Positions 26,880 through 39,300 of a stretch of 64,000 nucleotides of DNA are shown one piece after another. Numbering within the stretch: position 1 is the stretch's first letter; every line of letters starts with the position of its first letter. Below the pieces are notes generated by a model. That model had not been told where the DNA came from. It ran no database searches and worked only from the letters and a program-made list of their open reading frames with translations. The stretch lies in contig CM060198.1 of assembly GCA_030549335.1 (NCBI GenBank), positions 62,289,378 through 62,353,377 on the forward strand. The letters run 5' to 3'. This DNA is from Pontederia crassipes (lineage: Eukaryota > Streptophyta > Magnoliopsida > Commelinales > Pontederiaceae). A program made the translations under genes and the position numbers.

Positions 26880-28384
26880 CTAATTGTGTCTTGCATTTTG
26901 GTTGCACCTTGCAGGGTCATCCCCAAGACTCTGATGCCAAAAGAGGTTGGTCACACAGAGCTCTTCCTTCATCTTTCTATTGTGACCAATTTGGTTGCCA
27001 CAAAAAAGAGAAAAAGAGAAAACTTTCTGTACTTTCTTTTCTGGGTGCTCTAAAGAGGGATTAAACAGCCCAAAACCGGAGCTCAGAAACTGCTGTAATG
27101 GAGTTTGTTGATGCAGATCACAGGTGAGACAGTGGGGGAGGTGAGGGCGGTGTCAGGCATGCACCAGAGGAAGGCCGAGATGGCTCGCCAAGCGGACGCC
27201 TTCATCGCCCTGCCAGGTGCACCTCTGCGACTCTTCCCCCTGTTCCAAAACCTCCCAACTCAGCACCACCACATCCCAATTGAGCTGTACAAGCGTCTGC
27301 ATTAAACTAAACCCCATTTGGCTAATCACTCCATTAGTGCATAAGCCTCCCCACAACATGCTTCAGATCTATTTCCATGCTGTTGGGGGCGTACTGTTAA
27401 TGCTTGTTTAAGCATAAAGATTCAGTGCTAACTTTGTTTATAATTACCTGAAAATTCTCAACTTGTGAATACTTTTATGTGCCAGCCTCCTTAAAGATTC
27501 ATCTGTCTTTCATTCATCTATATACATATATTATACATGAAGTCTTCTAATTCTTGGCCAGCCTTTGATGCTAACTGTTAAGTACCTTGCTAATTAATTT
27601 TGAATTAGCATCTGATCCATGTGTGCTATTAAATTATAGGTGGCTATGGAACCTTGGAAGAACTGCTTGAAGTGATCACTTGGGCTCAGCTGGGCATCCA
27701 TGAGAAGCCAGTAAGGCTTCCATTAACTTGCTTGCATGATTACTTGTTACATCTTTTCTTCTTTTTTTTCAAAATTCTTAACAAACAACACAACAAAATG
27801 CACACAAAATTGAGACTACAAAAAGTTACTTTGTGTTGCATTGGGTCTCAATGAGGTGAAGTGCACAATTGTGTAAAGAGTAAAACATGTGTTGTTGGGG
27901 GGTGTAATGTGCAGGTAGGATTGTTGAATGTGGACGGGTACTACAACTCTCTGTTGTCGTTCATCGACACGGCCGTGGACGAAGGATTTATCACGCCGGC
28001 CGCGCGCCGTATCATCGTCTCCGCACAGTCCGCCCATGAGTTGCTATCAAAGCTTGAGGTAGAAGCAATGAATATGCTTGTACTGTTCATTAACTAACCA
28101 TGTCTGTACTCTCATCTATATGTCATTAATTTGATCCATTGAACATTGAATAGATGAGTACACTGATGAATAGTTAGTTCAATTGTCTCGAACTAGATTT
28201 AAACCACAATAACTATTAACAACAATATTAATGTTCCATGAAGAGCATCTATATATTCTCCTGGATTAATTAACACTTGATTTCCACTCAGGAGTACGCA
28301 CCAATGCATGATGATGTTGCCCCAAGGCTAAGTTGGGAGATGGAGCAATTAGGACACCCCACAATCTTAGAAATTGCTCGCTGA
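26347..28384 (+). CDS. LOG: Cytokinin riboside 5'-monophosphate phosphoribohydrolase, 7 exons, 224 aa
   Basis: Exons are 26347-26484, 26722-26819, 26915-26945, 27117-27216, 27640-27710, 27915-28058 and 28292-28384; every border is GT-AG and the frame stays open. LOG enzymes act in the cytosol and nucleus and release active cytokinin bases directly from their riboside monophosphates. Visible marks are [11 protein letters not shown] (residues 21-31), [10 protein letters not shown] (55-64), MHQRKAEM (104-111) with the conserved Arg107, and PGGYGTLEE (122-130) carrying the catalytic Glu. The C-terminus SWEMEQLG is typical of plant LOGs, and the length fits the family (about 210-240). Nothing is missing, so it should be active. 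I cannot say which LOG paralogue it is. Intron 2 carries a (CT)n run. Confidence 0.96.
26826..26875. repeat. (CT)n microsatellite in LOG intron 2
   Basis: About 50 bases of CT repeat lie directly after the exon-2 donor and within a 95-bp intron, so the repeat fills half the intron and forms most of its pyrimidine tract. Confidence 0.95.
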
Positions 28385-30740
28385 ATGCAATGTAGAACTC
28401 TCTTTCACTCTCTGTCTCTCTCTATCCATATATTCTTGAATGATAGATTGAGAGATTGATCACCAGCAGGTTCCGCATATATCTGATTGTATAAATATAT
28501 CAAGTATATGTTGTATAGACCATCTTGGGTAATTTCTTCTTGTTTTTTTTTCTTTTTGCCTTTCTAATTTAATAGCTTGGATGCTGATCAGTATAAAATT
28601 AACTCATCTGTATATAAATCACTTTTGTTTTTTTTTTTTTCTGTTCAAATCAATTACTCAGTTAAGCCTGTAAATTGTGTATGTCAGAGAGAGAGAGAAA
28701 GAAGAAGAAGATGATGTGATGAGGTTGTGTTGGTATTTTGTTGCTGGGCTCACCGCTCACGTACGTAAATTGGTGCTGACTTGTCCTCTTCAGCTCCTTG
28801 TTTTGTGGTTTGCCGATTTTGTCCTCGAGCGTTGGAGCCGTGCAAGCTTACAGAACACTACTCGCCCTTTGCTTCTCACGCGGACCTCTCTAATAATTTA
28901 TAGGCGTCCCCCCCCCCCACACACACACACTCTTTTAAAATCCTATTAATTAGAAAATTATTGAAGAATACAAAAAAATGGTGTTCCCCCGTTCAAAAAA
29001 TAAAAAAAAAAGATTGTGATTCAAATTTGTCAATGAAAATTTTTGCGGATCATATTGACATCTTCCTTATCGATATTGAGATTCTTCTCGTTACGTTACT
29101 TTCCTCATTTCTTTCTTCAAAGTTGTGTTTGACTTTCAGAACTTCTTCAAAGTTGTGTTTGATTTTCAGAACTTAGGACGACTCATTTTTTTTACTTTCA
29201 ATTATTTTTTATTGTATATGTAATTATTTATTTATTGATACATTATCATTTAGCTTAAATACTAAAATATTATTAATTAATATTTAATGTTAATATTATT
29301 CATTAAGCTATTTTTTATTATCTTAAATAATAATCAATTGTAATGTTTTAATATAATATTTTTTATATTATAAAAGAAAATTTATCTCTCTAATTTTTAC
29401 CTTTTATTCCGACACTCATTACTACTTATCTATCTAAACAATTTTTTTATTTTTTATCATTATAATTTTTTATTCAAATATTAAATTATTTTTTTGAATC
29501 TAATTAATTAGTTCTCAGAAACTCATTAAAATTCAAGTTCTTGAAACCAAGCATCACCTCGCACGTCAATTGTCCACTTCATTTCGTAGGAACGCTCCTC
29601 CCGACTTGTTGATGATCACATTGATGATCAAGATTAGCAGTCAAGAGTTCAATATTGATTATGTGAATGAACTCTTTAATTATAAAAATAAAAAAATAGA
29701 GGTGTCCCCTTTTTAAAGAAGGACACTGTGTGTTATATACTTTTATCCATTGGATTAAAAATTTATAAATTTTATTTTATTCATTTTTATTAAATATTTT
29801 AAATTCGATTCATATATTTTTAATTTGATGAATAAGAAGAAGGGAGACATCGTATTCATCATTTAAAGAAGGGATACGTCCAATAAGTTCAAATAATAAT
29901 CATTATGATTAAATTGTTTATATATAGATGCTTTGATACAATAACATATAATTTCTTTTTATGGATAGTTTTAATTATGAATTATTATATCATAATTATA
30001 AAATTAAGATCTTATAGGTAGGGTAGGACTAAACTCGTCATGGAGTAATAAAAAGCTAAGTCCCCCTCAAAATCCAATCCACATATATTATATATTCTTC
30101 TCCTAATTCTTATTATTAATCACATGTAAAGTAAATGCCCAAAAAAATAAGGGGAAAAAAAAGAGAAAGTTCTCGGAGCATTGGGCGTTCAAAAATTGTC
30201 AACATCCGAATCTCATGTTGAACTGAGCTATTTACACATTTATAAAGATTATTCCACAAATCTAACGATGGATGGTCAATTTATTTATTTATTTGGTTTG
30301 TGGTTTTATTAATTTGTATGACAGAAGAAAATTATTATGACTATAATTCTGCAGATAAAAATAAATCATAATTTACATACTGCTAATAATGAAACTATAT
30401 ATAAGTTTTAATCATTGGGCATGGGTCAAGTAGGCTTACTACTACTGATTGCAACAAAGAGATCTGTTTTCCTTTGCATAGATGTGTCTCTAATTATTGT
30501 ACTCTTTGTCGAAATTATAAAAGAAAAATGTTGGGAAATTGTGATGATATGAAGATGGCTATATATGGCTTGAACTGTTATGGCTAGGGTTTATTATAGC
30601 AACAAACAACAGCAGCAGTGTAAATAGTCAAATCACATATATAATTCAATAGAAGGGAGGCCAAACATATACTCGTATCCATGGAAGTGATAAAAGTTTA
30701 TATATATAGGTTTTGATTGGATGAATAAATGAATAGTATA
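28385..30740. other. Spacer downstream of LOG
   Basis: The first few hundred bases are probably the LOG 3' untranslated region. A 30-bp direct repeat containing AAAGTTGTGTTTGA sits at about 29115-29175. No gene or clear transposon is seen in the rest. Confidence 0.5.
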
Positions 30741-30887
30741 TATATATACACTATAATGTATATATTGAAGTGGATAATTCTCAGCATGACGTGAAGCACT
30801 CTAAGGACAGCTCGATCGCGATCCAATGGTGGATATGTGGGCGCCCATCCAAATTGCATCGGATGGAGGAAAAATAACTCATGAGAT

Positions 30888-31491
30888 TTTTTATTCCCCT
30901 GCAAACTTCCCCATTTCGCTTCGCCCGCTCTCTCCGGAGAAGATTCACACTTTGCCTACTCTTCGATGACAGCGGCGTTGTTCATGTCTGAGAGGGAGAC
31001 GTGTTGCCCTTTGCCTCTTCTCCAACGACAACGTCAATAACGTTCACGCAAGAAGGTAATGGAGGCGACGTTCATGCGAGAGAGAGAAAGGAACAAGAGA
31101 TCGGGGGAGAGAGGGGGGGGGGGGGAAGGAGAGATCGAGGGAGAGAGTAGAGAGAGGGGAGAGAATCGAAGAGATGGACGGTTTCTCACGAGTAGAATTT
31201 TTTCTGGCATTCTCTCCGGCGCCAGATCCCTCCATATCAGCCGTTGATGAGATCGAGAGGGAGAGATGGGGGAGAGAGAGAGAGAGAGAGCTGATCCTCT
31301 CCAACGTCATTGCCCTCTTCGCAGCTCTTGCTTGCTCCGCGTCCAATCGTAATGTCCTTGTCGCACATCTCCGACGACAAATAGAGAAGATCGGGGGGAA
31401 GAGAGGGGGAGATCAAGATCGAACCCTCTCCAATTGTCGTCGCCCTCTTTGCACATCGTTGGCACGAATGCAAGGAGGCAAATCGATCCAC
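30888..31491 (-). mobile_element. Retroposon-like insert with perfect 13-bp TSD
   Basis: TAACTCATGAGAT occurs at 30875-30887 and 31492-31504. The 604-bp insert between is GC- and GA-rich, unlike the surroundings. Read on the minus strand it finishes GCAGGGGAATAAAAA, a short A-rich 3' end, which with the long direct repeat suggests target-primed retroposition. Two related GC-rich units containing GACGACAA and CCCTCTT occur in its plus-strand right half. No protein is recognisable, and the family is unknown to me. Confidence 0.62.
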
Positions 31492-31585
31492 TAACTCATG
31501 AGATCACTTTCAACCATGCTATCGCGATCGGACGAACATTCCAGCTCCACTGCTGGATCACGATTGGATGATCCTCCATCCACTT

Positions 31586-31686
31586 CGTACCGTGCTAAGC
31601 ATTACCCACTTCGTACCGTGCTAAGCATTACCCACTTCACATATACATTATACCCGCTTCACATATACATTATACTCGCTTCACAT
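31586..31686. repeat. Short tandem repeats of two related units
   Basis: CACTTCGTACCGTGCTAAGC occurs twice in a 26-bp period, followed by repeats of GCTTCACATATACATTATAC. They sit in the right arm of the inverted-repeat element. Confidence 0.75.
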
Positions 31687-31691
31687 ATTAA

Positions 31692-32028
31692 AGCGCATGT
31701 TAAACGACTTTATGCATACTTTTTTTATATCTTTCTTCACCAATAAGTTAGAGGATCATTAATGATAATAAAAAAAATAGATTTATAAGATAAAAAGTTA
31801 TATAAATAATTATATCTATTATGAAGGATATTAATTTGTCAAAGTTCGTAGAAAATGTAAAAATGTTTAATATAATTACCTTTAATGATATGAATCATAT
31901 ATTTAATATCATTAAATAATCTTCTAAATTATTAATGATGAAACATATCGAAAAGGATAAAGGAAAATGTATCTAAAATCACTTAACATGCATTTTACAT
32001 GGAAAAGTGCTTCACATGCTTATTAAAT

Positions 32029-32069
<41 letters not shown>

Positions 32070-35000
32070 TGTTATCTTCTTGAGTAAGGGTCTAAATTTA
32101 GGACAAACTTGCAGAGGGCAACAGATTCCAAAGGACACCCTAAACCCTACAAACAACAACTAGCTAGTGGTCAAGTAGAAACCCTAAAGACACTTGACCC
32201 TTGTTTGTGACCTACATTCCAACAACGGGTTCAATCATGGCCTGATTTTTAGATGCTTGCGAATTTACCACGGGCACATCATAAAAAAAATAAATAAATT
32301 AAGCATGTTGGAGGGAACATGGACAAAGGTATCACTCATCAATGTGTCTGAAGAAAACACGCGTCCGAATTGATTGAATAAGAACGTAATATGTTATGTA
32401 AAATGTATTTTTCCTTCCATTCTCAATGAGTGCGATCATTAAAATGTCAAAAGTAAGTGACGGTCAATATAGTTTAGATAAGTTTCAAGAAAATAAATTG
32501 AATTAATATATTTATTTTAAATTCGAAAAGTAATTTTGTTTCAAGAAATGAGAAGATGAATTCTTCTTTTGCAATATGGGAAAACTAATTATTTTAACTC
32601 TCCTTCTAAGTCGATTAAAAATGTATCATATAGAAAACTTCCTATTCTATAACATAATAGAAAAATGATTATATTCCTACGAAAGATAATAATATCTGAA
32701 AGTCGATAAAATTTTAAGAATACTAGATATAATTATTATTAATGATTCTGAATTGTAATATTTTTTATTCTCATCTAATAAAATTCTACGTACATTGTCT
32801 TAAATTTTCTCAATTTTATTTTTCGGTGCATAATTTTTCTCGCACTAACATTATTAATAATCTTCTAAATTATAAAATATATATATAAGATTGCTTGACA
32901 TATGAGTGATATAGAAAATACGTAAGACCTTACTAGTTGTCCCATTCATGCTGCAGTCCATGCCTTCATTTTTTTCGTACGGACACTTTTTTTAGTTCCC
33001 CTTGGAATCTTTTCCGGAATAATGGAAAAGGAATTAAAAGTGACTTCCAACTTCAATTAATTAATGGAGGAAATAAACAAATCTGCTTTTCAACCTCTTC
33101 CTTTTTCTTTTCAATCCAAATATATATCAACTTACTTCCGAAAAATCCATCAAAAAATTACAATGAAACTTGTAAGGATCATGCATCACAACAACCAAGT
33201 TCTTGTGTGTATATATATATTTTTTCTTTCTATTGACAATGAAAAGAAAATTTGAAGCTACATCTTCCTAGATCCCATTCAACTGAAGTTAGAAAATGTA
33301 CATAACCACAACATTTTTAATTAGTAGATGCTAGTGGTTCTGAAAGGATTAGGATCTCAACTTCATGCAACAGATTCACAAAAAAGTGCTGAATCTTTAT
33401 ACATACAAAATAACAACATGATCGCTCCATCTCAATCTTTACCAGAAATGATAAGAAAGCAATGCTGACATAAAAGATGAGCACTCCCATGCTTTTGTTG
33501 GACAAATGCATGTAGTGGGATTACTTGCTGTATGGGGACAAAAGAGGCAGGCAGGAATCTTTGAATCCAGAAAATTTTTGGATATTGGCTCATCAGATAA
33601 ACAATGAGGTGCTGGCTGAGACAAGAGGAGGAAGACAGATAAATAAAAGAGACTTGTCCTTAGTCAACCTCTATCTCTCTCTCACTGTCTCTGAGAGGAG
33701 AGTGGCTCTCAACTCTAGTAGTGGTCTGTGGCTTTCCAATTTCTCTCCGAGTGCTTTAGGTGATCATGCATATGAGAGCCCCAAAACAGAGCCAACAAAA
33801 ATCTGATTGCTGCATGCATTAACTCGAATCGTCCCAGATGGTGGTACATAGGTGGGCGGGGCTGCTTTGTCATCACTTTTTTTCTTTCTTTCTGGTACGT
33901 AACTGGCAGCGCCACCAAAGTGACTGCTGCAAGTGTTCTTGCAGTCCATGTGATGGTAATTTGGAGTGTTAGGGGGAGTGCAGAATAGTCTAAAAAGAAG
34001 AAGAAGAGAAAGAAAAGTGTGAATGCTAGTACGTGTTGGATTGCAGAAATGGTCAGACAGTGAAATGAAGAGTCATGTGGTTCATCCATTATTCATCTCT
34101 CTCTCTCCCCCCGCTCTGTCATTTATGTGTGTGTGTGTGTTGTGCATATATACATGCATAATCCAACAATGTGGACTTGTCTTCTTTTCCATGACATGGA
34201 ATTCCACATGCAGATTGATGCAGCACGACAGGAGCACTATGTGCAAAGAGTCCTTATCCTCTTGCTCCTTTGCTTTTGCATTCAAGAACAGAATTGAAAA
34301 AGAAAAAAGGATAGGTAGGTGTCATGTTCTAATCCTTTTATTTCTTGTTGAAAGCATGTTCTAATCCATTTGCGGCACTTCAAAGGTGAGTTATCCTTAA
34401 AGCCAAAGGTAAATGTGTCAGACAACTCCCCCCACCCCCTTCCCTCCCACCATCTTTAGAACTGTTTTCTTTACCACTTTTCTTTCCAGAAGTAGCAGAG
34501 TTCGATCCACTGTTAGCTTCAGGTTTTATTAGATTTGGTTGAGAAGGTGTTAACCATAAAATGTATCATCATCTGTTTAGACAAGTCACAACACTGACAA
34601 CACTATGACAGTTTGATTTTCGACCAAAACAAAACACCTTAACTTTTCTTTTTTTGTTAAGAAGTTCATAGTTTTCTTCTTTCCTTTTTCTTTGGGCATA
34701 TTTTCGACAGGGGTGCCGCATGGGCACGGCTGATTGCTTTCTAGTGCAAAGAGTCCAAGAAGAATGGGATGAGTAGAACACCTGGTCCACACGACAAGAT
34801 AGTTGATGCAGGCGTAAAAGTAAGCTTTTTTTCTAATAATATTGGCAGGGGAAAAAACATAAAAACTTTTAACTAATAAATTTATTCATACCATGTTGTA
34901 TTTTATTAGATTCTAATATTTGCCCTTCAAAGTTGAAATTTCATTGATATGGAAGAAGAGTTCTTTACACTCGAAAAGAGCTTTAGGAAGCAATTAATGT

Positions 35001-35456
35001 CCAAAAAATAGTTCGAGCTTGTAAGTAAAAATCAGTGGACGTGGATCATTTTTTTTTCTATTTTGCACTTCATTGAGTTTCTTGTTTATTGTAGTTTAGG
35101 GGAAGGGAAATTTGCCTTTCTTTTAACGGTTATTTTAATGAAGAAAATCTTTTGAAATGGTTATAAATTTTTCATTCCAAAATTTGAACTTGGATGGAGA
35201 GAAGAGAGTTTTCCATCCATTTCACTCTCTCTTACTTTTTTTTAAAAAAAAATTCTATCAGCTTCCCTTTGTTCAGTCAGGCCTTGAAAGTTTTCTTAAA
35301 ATTTAATTACTGAAAAAATATTTGAATTTTCCCAAAAAAATATTTAAATTTAACATTGTACGTATATCTGTATATGTATAATTTTTGGCTCAGATAAAGT
35401 TAAAACTATTAACAAATTTCGAATCTAAAATATTAATATAAAGTTCTTCGTCGGCC
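31692..35456. other. Spacer between the LOG and E2F genes
   Basis: It contains a TA run at 32035-32067 and a (TG)n patch near 34125-34140. Short frames on both strands show no recognisable protein. Known plant miRNA sequences that I can recall were looked for and not found. Confidence 0.45.
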
Positions 35457-35529
35457 GAAGTTTGGATTATTAACAATAACAACAACAAAGCCTTATCCCA
35501 CTAGGTGGGGTCGGCTGAAGTTTGGATTA
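35457..35529 (-). mobile_element. Very short SINE/LINE tail with perfect 13-bp TSD
   Basis: GAAGTTTGGATTA occurs at 35457-35469 and 35517-35529. The 47-bp insert contains AACAACAACAAAGCCTTATC and GGTGGGGTCGGCT, the same 3' tail as at 5932-6031. On the minus strand it ends in (TTG)n. This is a nearly complete 5' truncation with its target duplication intact. Confidence 0.85.
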
Positions 35530-36399
35530 ACAAACGGAAGAAAAAAACATCTTTTACGAGGACAAAGAGTTTAAAGCCAAAAAAAAAAATAATAGTACAC
35601 ATGAACAAAACACACACTTTTTTGTCCATAATTAATGTATATGTATAATATATTTGCTATATAGTGACAACTCAATCACTATTATCACCGCTGTAACACT
35701 TGCTAAAAATATATATATTATCACCACCGAAACTGAGAAGGTTATGGAGCAAGAGACGGGTAAAACCTGCATGAACTTTTGGTCAATTCTTATTATTGTT
35801 TTTTGTATAAATTGACAATCTAAACAGAGGGAAAGGGTTTCTTTTATTACACTTTTTTTCCCCTTATAAACAATGAAGGAACAGAGAATTAATCTGTAAC
35901 GCCCTTTCCCTTTTTCTTCTTGCTGTATTCTCCATGTCATATACAATGCATCGACAGAAGCCCCAATTTCTTTTATTACTCTGCATTCGGGACCTCAAGG
36001 ACTAGCACTCATTCCAGAGCTATTTTGATGAGAACTCGGTGAAGATCCCTCCAGATGACGGCTCTATTTTTCATTAAAGGAAACAAGCACCAGATTTCAT
36101 TAACTTCAAACTAAAAGAGAATCTGGCGACTCATTATAAAAATGACAACTTGATGTCTATTGTCGACATTTTGGACGATTGGTTATTTGTTTGAAAGGTC
36201 TATAACTATATGTGTGCATATCAGGAATGAAATTTCTAGTCAGAAGATTGATTGAATAATTACAGGAGGTTAACATCAGCTGGGCATGCAACCTACGAAA
36301 CCAATTCTTTTTTAGCAGTGAGTTGGTCATTATGTGCAATGCCTGCGCTTCAAGATTTACAACATGACATGTCTGGACTCATAAAGGATTCATGGTGCA

Positions 36400-39300
36400 C
36401 TAAATTATACTGTTGTGAGATTCAAAGAAGTGAACAGAAAAGTAGCTAAGTGAAACATTGCCAAGGATACATTCTGTCCTCCAAGCATCCGTGATGCTGA
36501 CGTCAAGATCTGACATAAGCCAGTAATCAGCATCTACCTGTAGTTGTGCAATATCAGGTATCATTTCGCCATAAGCATAATCCATCATTGAGTTCTAAAG
36601 GCTTAAAACTTACATCAGGATCTGAAGGTACGATCTTCACGATGCCACTTGCAGAGTCTTTGGAATTAGAAATCATTGAAGGTGAAGAGATCTTGCATGG
36701 AGATTGGTCACCAAGCTCAGGTACCCTACATGAATCTTGATCACTCGACCGCAGAGACACATCGCTCTCACAGCAACAACTCTGCATGGATAAGTCTGTG
36801 GGCGCTAGCTGTTGCTCCCGACTTGAAGCTTGAAGTTTCTCTTCATCATTACTGCTATCATTGGCAGTCTTATTTCAGCTATTGGAAGCATAATTGTAGT
36901 TTGTACATATATCTTTCCTCCCAGAAACTCACCTTATCAGATAACAATCAATAGGACCAAGTGAGCTCCTCAAGAGCATTTGATACTGTCGTTGTTGGAA
37001 ATCAATGCCCTGCTTAAAATTGTAGTGTTACTAAATGGATCAGAGTTGCAATATTCACAACCTTGTTTCAAGATTACAAGACCTGATCAGGATATGGGAC
37101 TTCAATACTAGTTCCATGAGGAGCTCTTATTGCAATAAGCATATCACCCTGAGATAATGTCATAAACAGAATCTAATCACAAAGGGTGAATTCAAAAAAG
37201 ATAATCATAATTGAAGCATGAGATGTTTAGACAAGGAAACCTGAAAGCAAGGAAGACGGGTGATATCATCCTTGGTGAGGTAAAGACGTCTACATGATGC
37301 CATAAAAATACGCATTCAGGAATCATCAATTAATTTACATATATATTAGAATACCCTTTATAAATTGAAGCTTACTTTTGGTTGCTGGCATCATTAGTCA
37401 AGATTCTCAGATTTTCTTGCATGTCTCTGCAGAAACAAGGGATGTGATTACGCCAAATATACAACAGAATTTCTTTTCATTTTTTTGCTGAAAATCACCT
37501 TATCATGCTATCCAGTTTAGAATCTTCTGCATAGAACTTTTCAACGTCAGCCTGTTTCAAAATAAAGATTAATTAAACACAAGAAAATTAAAGAATACAA
37601 AGAAGATAACTTAACATTGGTTCTGGTTTTATAATCTTTCCATCAAAGTTTTATAGCAACTCATAACACAATATATAATGTACCTATTTCAAGTTCAATT
37701 ACCTGATATATAGTTGCAAAAGAACAAGTAGATAACAAGAGTTTTTATAACTGACATTAATCCATCCAAACAAGAAGAAATGCAGCATTTACCCTAACAT
37801 GCACACTATTTTTTTTCAGGAAAGGCTTACTAAGTGTAATATATGCAACAAATGTGCAATGCAGCTAGGACTAACCATAAATTAAAGTAATCAACACTAT
37901 GCCCATTGTATTATGCATAATGTGAGAAAAGAAAAGGAAAATACTAGATGCCTAATAATCAAGGGAGCGCTGGACATACCTTCAATAGAGCAATGTGATC
38001 ATCTAACTCCTTTGGCATTGATGCATCAATTCCTCTATTAACAAAACACATTAATATGGAAAAATGAAAAGCCTAAATAAAGATCAATCCAGTGGTTATA
38101 GATATCTTACTTCCATCTTATTCTATTCTTCAAATTCTTTTCAATCATTCCAACTCCTTCAAGAACATTTGTTATATCATATATCCTCCGCTTTTGAACC
38201 TGCCGATACATCACAACGGCAAAATAGATACTTGAGAGTTCAGCCTAGATGTCAGGAGAGAAAATGCAGAGTCCAAAATTTATTGTTAGAGAAGTCATAC
38301 ATCCAATATTTCTGCTGCTTTGTTCAAGTCAAGAGAACCATCCTCAGCTTGATGAAGCAGATTGATGAATTTCTTTGTCAATAAACCTGTGAAGTCAAAC
38401 TATCTATCACTAATAAGCAAAATGAAAGGAAAAAAAGGTAATTTCAAGACCACTTCGTTTTGTCTGTGATCACAAATTTTGGATGTGTTACCTAGAGAAT
38501 TATCATAGCGGCAACTGTTAAAAGTATTCAGAGGATTAGAACCTGTTCCTGAAACATCACACTGTATTTATTAGAAAAATGGAAACATCTGACTCTTCAT
38601 ATAAATGACTAAACGCATTACATATATATATCAACATGACTTATGGACTGCAGAAGTAATTTAACGAGTGGAAAGAATGTCTACCATTTATTCCATCAAG
38701 TTCTCCATCAGCTGATCCGGTAGTCTTTGGAACATCTATTTTTGGTTTCAGGTCTTTTGTCTTAGTTTTCCTTTGTCGTTTAACACCGCTGACTGACCTA
38801 GTTGGAGGTACACTAGAAACAACTTCTCGCTTAACTTCTTGGTTAGTCACTCCTCCTTCAGCACTCTGAACCCCCCTATCTCTTTCATTGACTAGGTTGT
38901 TTATTATCTGGTGATGTAAACATTGCAATATAAGAGGATCAACAGATAAAGATACTATTTGAAAATGCATCATGAGTTTATTTAATAGATTATCTGATGA
39001 TGTAGACATTGCAAGATATGAAGATCAACACACAAAGATACTGTTAAAGGAAAGCATTATGAGTTTATTTAATAGTAGGATTAAGGAAGCAGATCTTAAC
39101 CTGTGTTTTCAGTTCGTTTAGACTTATCAGGCACTGGTAATGAAGTATAAACAAGTATACAAAAAATAGAATTTATCTTGTTTTCTTTCTAAAAAAAGAG
39201 TTTATGTTTTTTTAGGAGAGTTTATATGGCTTTTTCCTCACCAGCTGTACCAAATATGATAAGTGTTCTAAGTATATCAATATATTTAGGGAATGAACCA

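Larger units (their letters stand above)
30747..31686. mobile_element. Probable MITE-like inverted-repeat element, split by a later insert
   Basis: Around 30750-30850 the sequence TATAATGTATAT, GAAGTGGATAAT and GATCGCGATCCA reappears, inverted and diverged, at about 31540-31690 (TATAATGTATATGTGAAG and GATCACGATTGG). The pairing is partial and the ends are uncertain. The 604-bp block at 30888-31491 interrupts it. Confidence 0.4.

Noticed and set aside
33500-34400. Possible miRNA precursor in a CT-rich expressed-looking spacer
   Set aside because: None of the conserved plant miRNA sequences I can recall occurs on either strand, and I saw no long clean hairpin.
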